From Caldilineaceae bacterium (lineage in GTDB: Bacteria > Chloroflexota > Anaerolineae > Caldilineales > Caldilineaceae): a stretch of 5,976 bases of DNA. The notes under the pieces were generated by a model. That model searched no databases. It was given only the letters and a program-made list of their open reading frames with translations, and was not told the DNA's origin. The stretch spans positions 1-5,976 of the forward strand of contig JAHEML010000275.1 of the NCBI GenBank assembly GCA_024643705.1, written 5' to 3'. Position numbers and translations under genes: made by a program. Every line of letters starts with the position of its first letter. Positions within the stretch are counted from its first letter, which is position 1. Positions 1 to 5,740 of this stretch are shown here, one piece after another.

Positions 1-2659
1 CGCCTGTGCCATCGGTGACACAAAGATTGAGACCGCCGCCTGGAACGGCAAAGCCGGTTGGCAGGGTATCTTTCAGCTGCACATCGAAGGCACCGTTCAG
101 GCCGCTGCCCGTATTCTCAACCACAATGGCAAAGGTGACCAGATCAGCTGCATCCACGCCGGTCAGGTTGCTATTAAACGTCGTGCCCAGGGTGCTGGAG
201 CGGACGGGCAACCCCGCGCCCGCAATGCGCGGGCACCCGCTGCCCGGCGCAGAAACTGTGACATTGGTGGGCAATGCACCAGTCGGTACAAAGGTTGTCC
301 CCGACGCGCGGTTGGTGGCCACGACGCCTTTGCGCATAGCCAATACGGGCTGGGTCAACTGAATCTGGACAATCGCGTCCAGGGTAGTGACCTGGCTCTG
401 GGTGTTCTGATCACTTTGGCGCACCTGATTGGTCAAAAAGAGTTTGTCGGCAAACTGCTTGTCCGTGGCCGTGACTGTGAAAAGCAGATCGATGACCGAC
501 TGCGTATTGATCGGATCGTCGTATGTGCCATAGTTGAAGGTGAGAGAATTAGCTGGCCCATTGGTCGCCGGGGTAGGGATGATACCCGAACGGGCGAATT
601 GGGTGTCCTGGGGGCCACGCTTCCACTGGCCGGTGGGTGGGGTGGTTGCCCCCGTATTGTCGAACGTCCAGGACGGTCCGGGGACACCGTTGGCATCCGG
701 ATCGGTCACATCAAAGACGGGCAAGGGCAAATAATCCTGGAAGGTGAAGTTCTCGAAGTCGCCCAGCACCAGTGTGTATTTGATGCGATATGTGACCCGA
801 TCGCCCGAGGTGATAATGGCCGGTGCGCCGATGACGCCGTTGACGGCATAGACTTCTTTGACCAGCGTGCCTTTGGCAATGGTGATACCTGCACTGCTGC
901 CGTCGGCTTCGGATTGCCCTGTCAGATTGTTTGTGTTGGCAACGGTCAACAGATCACCAGTGACACCAGTGGTATTGTTCAGGCTGTCGCCCTGGTTCAG
1001 GCTGGAATCACCCGAAGGAAAAAGGTCTGAGTATGCATCCTGGATGATTGTACGAAAGGTAATTGTTGCTGTTGTGCCGCCGTCGTTGTAGGTGGTGCAA
1101 TTGGGTACGCCGCCGCCTGTACCTGCCACCGGCACACAACCGCCGATCATCCGCCCAGTTTGACTCCGGGTGATCAGTTCGTTGGAAACACGGAATGTGA
1201 AGCCTGTCGTGCCATCATTGGGGGCCGGACTGGCCGGTGTATAGTTGGGCTCGACAGTGAAGTTGGCCGCGTTCATGGCCGCCGCGGCCAGGGTAAACTG
1301 ATTGCCGTTGACAGCCATTCTCGGCGTAAAACCGTTGTCCCAATGTTGGCCGTCGGAAATTGTATCGGTAATCACCAGACTTTGAAAGGCGAAAAAGTCG
1401 GAAACCTGGAAAACGAGGGTATACTCCAGCGTATCACCGGGAGAGTTGCCGTTGGCGTTGACGTCCACCACATTGGCTACACTCTTTTGGATGGCAATGC
1501 TTTTGTCCGTCAGGGTGTGGTCGTTGGCAGTGACGTTGCTGGAGACCGCACCGCTGGTATCCCGGGTATCAATGGGCACCCAGTTGCCCTGGGTGCTGGC
1601 ATCGTTGATGGACGTTACATCATCGCCGCTGGTGGCATTGATGACAGGCGCGGCCAGACTGTTGTTCAACGGCACAAAAAAGGTGAAGAGCATTGTGGCG
1701 TCGTTGCCCGCGGTCGTGCCGGTGACGGAGGCAAAGCGCCGGGTGAGGGTGCCACCCGGCGTGGTGGTGCTGGGCGTGGCGATGGCCGTGGTAGCTGTCG
1801 TCGTGCCCCGGATTGTCGTGGAATCCACCTGCACAAATTGCAGATTATTGGGCAGGACGTCGGTCAAATCCAGATTTGTCAGTGTCTGGCCGTTGGCAAT
1901 ATCCACCGTCACCAGATATTGGCGGGGGAAGTTCGGTCCCGTGGCCGTCTCATCTTCCGGGCCGATATAAGTTTTGGTTAGGGCGAAAAGGGTGGGGGTG
2001 AAGGGGCTGGTGGCATAGGTGCCGATGATTGTCGGGTCGGTCGTTGGGTTATCCAGAGGGTCGTTGCCGTACTGGAAACCAGCCCGGGCCTGGATGTTCA
2101 AGGGTGCGTTGACATCGGCCAGATTGCTCACATTGGCAACAATACTCAGGGATGCCGCAGGCTGGCCCTGGGTGAAGCTGCCAAAGGGCAACTGGAGCAC
2201 AACCAACTGATCGCCTGCTATCCCGGTCACAATCACCGGGTTGCCCGAAGCATCCTTGGCATAGGGATGGGTCGCCTGGCCGCTGGCATTGAATGTGAGT
2301 ACAGTCGCCGTCACCGCCTGACCCAAATAAGTGGCGCTGACAAAGGTGATCCCATCATCCGTGGCAGCCCCCGCACCATCCTTGCCAGTGGCCGGTAAGA
2401 CCAGATCGATGTAGGGTCCGTAGCCGGTTTCAGTCGTTCCCACCGCCGTATTGTCAAAGGCGACAGTAAAGTTGAGTGGCTCACCCATAAAGCCTTCGGT
2501 TGGCACATTCAAGATGGCGGTGGGTATGGCAGCCGCAAAGGCCACACCGTTTGTCGTCACCAAAGAGATGAGGACGCTTAGAAAAATAGTGAAACCGATG
2601 TACCAATCAGCGCGGCGGGATGGTTTCTTGGTTTGGGGTCCTACAGGTAACTTGCACAT
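1..2659 (-). CDS. Large secreted DUF11-repeat surface protein (partial, C-terminus beyond left edge)
   Basis: An uninterrupted minus-strand frame runs from an ATG at 2659 to the window edge, 886 codons with no stop. The first 42 residues form a signal peptide: a basic stretch KKPSRR at 11-16, a hydrophobic core from about residue 21 to 34, and an AFA cleavage motif at 40-42. The rest is rich in Thr, Asn, Val, Gly and Asp. It contains about five units of the DUF11 / conserved-repeat type, near residues 48-115, 225-290, 388-470, 594-690 and 767-886. Each has a 'GDxLxYTxxF' style strand and a 'DxLP' or 'DTIS' style turn; clear examples are SPGDTLEYTLVF and LKDTLPTGFAVPGG. Such proteins are exported and usually act at the cell surface or in the sheath, but the exact role is unknown. 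A good Shine-Dalgarno lies 5 bases upstream. The C-terminal anchor is not visible. Plus-strand open frames across this region are antisense shadows. Export and repeat architecture are secure; function is not. Confidence 0.9.
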   Translation of the reverse strand, partial: MCKLPVGPQTKKPSRRADWYIGFTIFLSVLISLVTTNGVAFAAAIPTAILNVPTEGFMGEPLNFTVAFDNTAVGTTETGYGPYIDLVLPATGKDGAGAATDDGITFVSATYLGQAVTATVLTFNASGQATHPYAKDASGNPVIVTGIAGDQLVVLQLPFGSFTQGQPAASLSIVANVSNLADVNAPLNIQARAGFQYGNDPLDNPTTDPTIIGTYATSPFTPTLFALTKTYIGPEDETATGPNFPRQYLVTVDIANGQTLTNLDLTDVLPNNLQFVQVDSTTIRGTTTATTAIATPSTTTPGGTLTRRFASVTGTTAGNDATMLFTFFVPLNNSLAAPVINATSGDDVTSINDASTQGNWVPIDTRDTSGAVSSNVTANDHTLTDKSIAIQKSVANVVDVNANGNSPGDTLEYTLVFQVSDFFAFQSLVITDTISDGQHWDNGFTPRMAVNGNQFTLAAAAMNAANFTVEPNYTPASPAPNDGTTGFTFRVSNELITRSQTGRMIGGCVPVAGTGGGVPNCTTYNDGGTTATITFRTIIQDAYSDLFPSGDSSLNQGDSLNNTTGVTGDLLTVANTNNLTGQSEADGSSAGITIAKGTLVKEVYAVNGVIGAPAIITSGDRVTYRIKYTLVLGDFENFTFQDYLPLPVFDVTDPDANGVPGPSWTFDNTGATTPPTGQWKRGPQDTQFARSGIIPTPATNGPANSLTFNYGTYDDPINTQSVIDLLFTVTATDKQFADKLFLTNQVRQSDQNTQSQVTTLDAIVQIQLTQPVLAMRKGVVATNRASGTTFVPTGALPTNVTVSAPGSGCPRIAGAGLPVRSSTLGTTFNSNLTGVDAADLVTFAIVVENTGSGLNGAFDVQLKDTLPTGFAVPGGGLNLCVTDGTG

Positions 2660-2664
2660 TATGA

Positions 2665-2670
2665 CTCCTC
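2665..2670 (-). promoter_or_regulatory. Ribosome binding site of the DUF11 surface-protein gene
   Basis: On the minus strand GAGGAG ends 5 bases before the ATG at 2659. It is a near-consensus Shine-Dalgarno and fixes the start, because the signal peptide begins exactly there. Confidence 0.8.
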
Positions 2671-2713
2671 AGCTAAACCAGACCGTTAGTGAGTGTCCAA
2701 TAACAACCGCGCG

Positions 2714-2755
2714 CTTCAAGAGATCGACTTCTTCCCAGGAGTCGATCTCTTGAAG
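2714..2755 (-). repeat. Perfect 16-bp inverted repeat (hairpin) in the surface-protein leader
   Basis: The arms CTTCAAGAGATCGACT (2714-2729) and AGTCGATCTCTTGAAG (2740-2755) are perfectly complementary across a 10-base loop (2730-2739). The hairpin sits 55-96 bases upstream of the minus-strand ATG at 2659, so it probably lies in the 5' leader or in the promoter region. Neither side has a T-tract, which argues against an intrinsic terminator. It could be an mRNA-stabilising or regulatory leader hairpin, an operator, or one copy of a dispersed intergenic palindrome. The structure is seen directly; the role is not known. Confidence 0.8.
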
Positions 2756-3014
2756 ACATGATTCCTGGGCGCTCATTTTGGTTAAAACCATTATTTTTTA
2801 TCGCAACAATTGTGCAGTCACAGGCATATAGCCAAAAAAATCGTCAAAAACGAATCGCTAAATTTAGGTCATATACTAGACTTCTACCGCTCACCTCCAA
2901 ATCGGCCCATTTGACCTGAATTGTTCGCTTGAGTTGCCTGATTCAAGACAACATTCGCCGGTTACAGTTCATTTTTTTTCAGTCCGATATCGACAATCTG
3001 GAGCAATCTATGTC

Positions 3015-3073
3015 AAAATGAGTGAATTGCAGCCGATAATAGCCGATTCTGTGTCATGATGGTCACTCATTTT
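3015..3073. repeat. 11-bp inverted repeat enclosing a 10-bp-phased direct repeat
   Basis: AAAATGAGTGA (3015-3025) and its exact complement TCACTCATTTT (3063-3073) flank 37 bases. Inside are two copies of AGCCGAT (3031-3037 and 3041-3047) whose starts are 10 bases apart, about one helical turn. The extended 10-base units match at 8 of 10 positions. Such an arrangement can be an operator for a cooperatively binding regulator in the AT-rich promoter region. It could also be chance in a 400-base AT-rich stretch. Function is inferred only. Confidence 0.4.
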
Positions 3074-3176
3074 TCGCACTTTTTTTCTGATTTCTGCTCT
3101 GATTGTGAAAAATTACGTTTACATAACACATTGGCTACGATGGTACAACATATTTGTTACAATCTGTATTAAGGCA

Positions 3177-3389
3177 TTATGATTTGCTGGCCCGTGTCCT
3201 ATCGAAACCTTGTTCTGGTTGACTGCATCGCAAATTGGTTGCAGTCTGGACAGCCAATATCCAGATCATATCGCCCACCAGAGCAGCCGTCAACCAGGGC
3301 AAATCGGCAAAGCCCCGGTCAAAGACATGCAGCACCTGTCGCCCCTAACGGCAGTACTTTTCGATCATAAGCCCGTAGTCAGTGCGCAT
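3177..3389 (-). pseudogene. Decayed DDE (IS4-like) transposase fragment
   Basis: On the minus strand a frame from an ATG at 3389 reads MRTDYGLMIEKYCR, then a TAG stop (3345-3347). It continues in the same frame with GRQVLHVFDRGFADLPWL and ends at TAA (3177-3179). The segment VLHVFDRGFA..PWL resembles the conserved region around a catalytic Asp of IS4-type DDE transposases (family knowledge, from memory). After about 'GDMIWIL' the similarity fades. Only about 70 codons remain, whereas IS4-type transposases are usually 350-450 residues, and I see no terminal inverted repeats or target duplication. It is therefore a non-functional relic with a nonsense mutation. An alternative is a chance match, which I judge less likely given the length of the motif. 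The remnant suggests past insertion and decay upstream of PPK2. Confidence 0.55.
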
Positions 3390-3395
3390 GAGATT

Positions 3396-3433
3396 CCAAA
3401 AGAAAGCGTCCCGAAAACATTCAGGACGCTTTC
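3396..3433 (-). terminator. Intrinsic-terminator-like hairpin, minus strand
   Basis: As minus-strand RNA, the segment 3433 to 3402 folds into a 14-bp stem closed by a 4-base loop (UGUU), with one G-U wobble, followed directly by UUUU (3401-3398). On the plus strand the wobble becomes a C-A mismatch and the downstream sequence is less T-rich, so the structure is better suited to minus-strand transcripts. Ten outer pairs (GAAAGCGTCC with GGACGCTTTC) are perfect. It lies just upstream of the transposase remnant and could have insulated it from read-through. It might instead end a small minus-strand transcript starting near the PPK2 start. The T-tract is short, so efficiency is uncertain. Confidence 0.5.
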
Positions 3434-3499
3434 CTTGTCGGTTTGAACAGAGCACCGGATAGAACAATTGTGGCTTCCGTGATCGTTTCGCCATTTTAC

Positions 3500-3533
3500 C
3501 CACCGTCGTCAATTCACCACCGTCGTCAATTCA
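3500..3533. repeat. Tandem 17-bp direct repeat, two exact copies
   Basis: The unit CCACCGTCGTCAATTCA occurs at 3500-3516 and again immediately at 3517-3533 without mismatch. It lies about 200 bases upstream of PPK2. Two copies suggest replication slippage or a small duplication; a doubled protein-binding site is also possible. No gene spans it. Confidence 0.85.
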
Positions 3534-3718
3534 TACGTGTCTGGCGTTGACGGGTATACAGTTCAACCGGATCGGTAAGTACCCAATCGCTTCCGCTCTG
3601 CGCAAAAGCTTCGGGCCATTGCCAAATAAACCCGCCGCCCTCTATCAACGTACCATCGAAAATGAACCACGTTTGGGTTGATTGCCCTTTGCGGATGAAA
3701 CCCATCCCCCATTCAACC

Positions 3719-3723
3719 AGGAG
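3719..3723 (+). promoter_or_regulatory. Ribosome binding site that decides the PPK2 start
   Basis: AGGAG lies 10 bases before the ATG at 3734. An in-frame ATG at 3662 would add 24 residues that do not resemble PPK2 N-termini. The AGGAG and the family length therefore favour 3734. Confidence 0.65.
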
Positions 3724-3733
3724 CCATAATTTA

Positions 3734-4555
3734 ATGAACAACCGAACAATAGATAATCGTTACCGAGTGCCACCCAAAACCAAAATCGATCTGGACAAGT
3801 GGGACCCTGCAGACCACTCCGCCTTTGACGGCGACAAAGACGCGGGCGAGAAGGCCGCAAACAAGCTGAACAAACGGCTGGAAAGCTTGCAGGAATTGCT
3901 CTACGCCGAGGGCAAACACAAATTGCTCATCGTCTTGCAGGCCATGGACGCGGGGGGCAAAGATGGCACAATCCGCCATGTCTTCGATGGGGTGAATCCC
4001 CAGGGGGTGAAAGTTGCCAGCTTCAAGCAACCCACGCCCGAAGAACTGGCCCACGACTATCTCTGGCGCATCCACAAACAGACGCCGGGCCGGGGCGAGA
4101 TCGTCATCTTCAACCGCAGCCACTACGAAGACGTGCTGGTTGTGCGGGTCCACAATCTGGTTGCCAAAGATGTCTGGCAACGGCGCTACGACCAGATCGT
4201 CGCCTTTGAGAAGCGTCTGGCCGAAGAAGGCACTACCATTCTCAAATTCTACCTGCACATCGACAAAGACGAGCAGAAAGAGCGCTTGCAGGCCCGGCTG
4301 GATGAACCGGACAAAAACTGGAAATTTGCCAAGGGCGATCTGGCCGAGCGCGCGCTCTGGCCTCAATATCAGGCAGCCTACGAAGCTGTTCTCTCCCGCA
4401 CCAGCACCGAACTTGCCCCCTGGTACATTATCCCCGCCAACCGCAAGTGGTATCGCAACCTGGTCATCTCCCAGATTTTGGTGGATACCCTGGAAGGGCT
4501 GGACATGCACTTTCCCCAGGCCGAAGAGGGGCTGGCCGAGATTGTGATCGAATAG
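3734..4555 (+). CDS. ppk2: PPK2-family polyphosphate:nucleotide phosphotransferase (class III-like)
   Basis: This 273-residue cytoplasmic kinase transfers phosphate from inorganic polyphosphate to nucleotides (NMP/NDP to NDP/NTP). It has the hallmarks of the single-domain PPK2 fold. A Walker A loop AMDAGGKDGT is at residues 70-79. The Walker B region VIFNRSHYEDVL is at 124-135. A lid-type stretch DEPDKNWKFAKGDLAER is at 190-206. The C-terminal segment APWYIIPANRKWYRN is at 228-242. The N-terminal RLESLQELLYAEGKHKLLIVLQAMDAGG region and the IVIE-type C-terminus closely recall the Meiothermus ruber class III enzyme, which accepts both AMP and ADP; I make that class call from memory of the sequence. 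The length is normal for single-domain PPK2 and no key residue is missing. It is the first gene of a pair with the downstream reductase, whose ATG directly follows this stop. No convincing -35/-10 pair was found upstream; a TTGACG at 3547-3552 lacks a good partner. Confidence 0.96.
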   Translation: MNNRTIDNRYRVPPKTKIDLDKWDPADHSAFDGDKDAGEKAANKLNKRLESLQELLYAEGKHKLLIVLQAMDAGGKDGTIRHVFDGVNPQGVKVASFKQPTPEELAHDYLWRIHKQTPGRGEIVIFNRSHYEDVLVVRVHNLVAKDVWQRRYDQIVAFEKRLAEEGTTILKFYLHIDKDEQKERLQARLDEPDKNWKFAKGDLAERALWPQYQAAYEAVLSRTSTELAPWYIIPANRKWYRNLVISQILVDTLEGLDMHFPQAEEGLAEIVIE

Positions 4556-5680
4556 ATGTATACCGACTTTGCCACCCAGCGCGGAACCCAGCGCTACGCC
4601 CAGCGATTTGCCCACCTGGCCCCGGATCACTTCCGCGCCCGCTACGGCCTGCACATCAGCAGCATGGGCATTGGAACCTATCAGGGGGGGCTGGATGCGG
4701 AGAGATCGGCGGGCTATGTGGAAAGCATTGTGGCCGCGGTGGAGCAGGGCTGCAACCTCATCGATACGGCGGTCAACTACCGCCACATGCGTTCCGAGCG
4801 GGATGTGGGCGCGGCCTTGACCCGGCTCTTGGCCGCTGGCACAGCCCAGCGGGACGAGTTGATTGTCTGCACAAAGGGCGGCTTTCTGCCCTACGATGGC
4901 GTGCCCCCCACCGACCGTTTGGCTTATATCCAGGCCCGGCTGGACGAACTCGACCTGGCTCCGCTGGACATGGTGGGTGGTGTTCATTGCATGGCCCCGG
5001 CCTATCTCAGCCAGCAGATCGGTATCAGTCTGGCGAATCTGGGGCTGAAGAGCATCGATGTCTACTACCTCCACAACCCGGAAACCCAACTCCAATACGT
5101 CACCCCCGACGAATTTCGCGCCCGGCTGCGCGCCGCCTTTGAACGGTTGGAGCAGGAAGCCGCGGACGGGCGCATCCGCTTTTATGGCATCGCCACCTGG
5201 GAAGGGCTGCGGGTGGGACAAAATGATCGGCGCTATCTGCCCCTCTCCCAGCTTGTGGAGATAGCCCAACAGGTGGGCGGCGATCAGCACCGCTTCCGCT
5301 TTGTTCAGTTTCCATTCAATTTGGGGATGCTGGAGGCTGTGACCGATAGCAATCAGCCCTTCGAGCGAGAGGTGGCGGGGAAGCGGGAGAAGCTGACCCT
5401 GCCCCTGCTGGCCGCGGCCCGGCAATATGCGTTGGTAGCTGTTGGCTCTGCGGGGCTGATGCAGCGGGAAGTGCTGGACAATGTGCCAGACGAGGTGATG
5501 GCGGCGCTGGGCGGCTGGGAAAGCGACGTCCAGGCCGCGCTCCACTTCAACCGCAGCACGCCTGGGCTGACGACGACTCTGGTGGGCATGTCCACCCCGG
5601 CCCATGTGGCTGAAAATTTAGCCGCAGCAAAACGGACAGGGATTGATGGGCCGACCTTTTGGCGATTGTTGCAGGGGTGA
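4556..5680 (+). CDS. Aldo/keto reductase family oxidoreductase
   Basis: This 374-residue cytoplasmic NAD(P)H-dependent oxidoreductase has an (alpha/beta)8 aldo/keto reductase fold. The catalytic tetrad is complete: Asp70 and Tyr75 in NLIDTAVNYRHMRSERDVG, Lys107 in IVCTKGGF, and His173 in DVYYLHNPETQ. The later barrel strands are also visible: IRFYGIATWEG at 207-217, FRFVQFPFNLG at 247-257, and the cofactor-end segment STPGLTTTLVGMS at 334-346. The gap between Lys107 and His173 is 66 residues, about twice the usual 33. It contains VHCMAPAYLSQQI, so there is a family-specific insertion. The N-terminus is also longer than in minimal family members. The ATG abuts the PPK2 stop (TAGATG) with no clear Shine-Dalgarno, which suggests translational coupling. 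The substrate cannot be predicted; sugars, aldehydes and quinone-type ketones are all possible. A long stop-free frame on the opposite strand is a shadow. Confidence 0.95.
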   Translation: MYTDFATQRGTQRYAQRFAHLAPDHFRARYGLHISSMGIGTYQGGLDAERSAGYVESIVAAVEQGCNLIDTAVNYRHMRSERDVGAALTRLLAAGTAQRDELIVCTKGGFLPYDGVPPTDRLAYIQARLDELDLAPLDMVGGVHCMAPAYLSQQIGISLANLGLKSIDVYYLHNPETQLQYVTPDEFRARLRAAFERLEQEAADGRIRFYGIATWEGLRVGQNDRRYLPLSQLVEIAQQVGGDQHRFRFVQFPFNLGMLEAVTDSNQPFEREVAGKREKLTLPLLAAARQYALVAVGSAGLMQREVLDNVPDEVMAALGGWESDVQAALHFNRSTPGLTTTLVGMSTPAHVAENLAAAKRTGIDGPTFWRLLQG

Positions 5681-5685
5681 AATCG

Positions 5686-5729
5686 CGTAGGGGGCGGTCG
5701 GTACGGGGCGGTCTGAGACCGCCCCTACG
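5686..5729. repeat. GC-rich palindromic element between convergent genes
   Basis: GGGGCGGTC (5705-5713) and GACCGCCCC (5717-5725) form a perfect 9-bp stem around a 3-base loop. A second copy of the left arm, CGTAGGGGGCGGTC (5686-5699), can pair instead with GACCGCCCCTACG (5717-5729), with one bulged G. The element fills most of the 60-base space between the convergent reductase and TPP-enzyme genes. No T-tract follows on either strand, so it is not a canonical intrinsic terminator, although it may still stall transcription or protect 3' ends. It resembles REP-like palindromes scattered between genes in such genomes, which is my impression and not a verified match. Confidence 0.65.
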
Positions 5730-5740
5730 ATAACCACATT

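Larger units (their letters stand above)
2660..3733. other. 1.07-kb gap without a confident intact gene; AT-rich divergent regulatory region plus remnants
   Basis: The gap separates the minus-strand surface-protein gene from the plus-strand PPK2 gene. From about 2770 to 3180 the DNA is strikingly AT-rich: lines 2821, 3061 and 3121 count to 32-33% GC, against well over 60% in the reductase gene. It carries T-runs at 2972-2979 and around 3071 and 3081. This composition fits promoter DNA. Candidate boxes are weak. On the minus strand, TTGGAG at 2895-2900 and TAGTAT at 2873-2878 are 16 bases apart. On the plus strand, a TACAAT at 3158-3163 lacks a well-spaced -35 element. The right half (3177-3540) holds a transposase remnant, a terminator-like hairpin and a tandem repeat, each listed separately. 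Short open frames in the gap have no recognisable product. Confidence 0.6.

Noticed and set aside
416..1981. Plus-strand open frames of 204 and 273 codons
   Set aside because: They lie antisense to the continuous DUF11 protein frame, which has a signal peptide and clear repeats; the plus frames show only biased composition.
2842..2847. TTGACG on the minus strand as a -35 box for the surface-protein gene
   Set aside because: The nearest -10-like sequence (TATATG) is only 11 bases away, too close for a sigma-70 type promoter.
2972..2980. T-runs in the AT-rich region as intrinsic terminators
   Set aside because: No GC-rich stem directly precedes the T-run on the plus strand, nor a matching stem before the A/T-run on the minus strand.
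3179..3446. Two short plus-strand open frames in the gap
   Set aside because: They overlap the transposase remnant on the other strand and have no recognisable protein features or good ribosome binding site.
3662..3733. Upstream in-frame ATG for PPK2 at 3662
   Set aside because: The extra 24 residues do not look like the family, and AGGAG at 3719-3723 is correctly placed for the ATG at 3734.
2660..3733. CRISPR array, tRNA or a known riboswitch in the gap
   Set aside because: No regularly spaced repeats, cloverleaf or recognisable riboswitch core was seen by eye; only the isolated repeats listed above.
3731..5605. A 624-codon stop-free frame on the minus strand across PPK2 and the reductase
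   Set aside because: Both plus-strand genes are unmistakable enzymes with complete motifs. The antisense frame is rich in His, Gln, Gly and Ala with no recognisable domain, as expected from codon bias in GC-rich genes.
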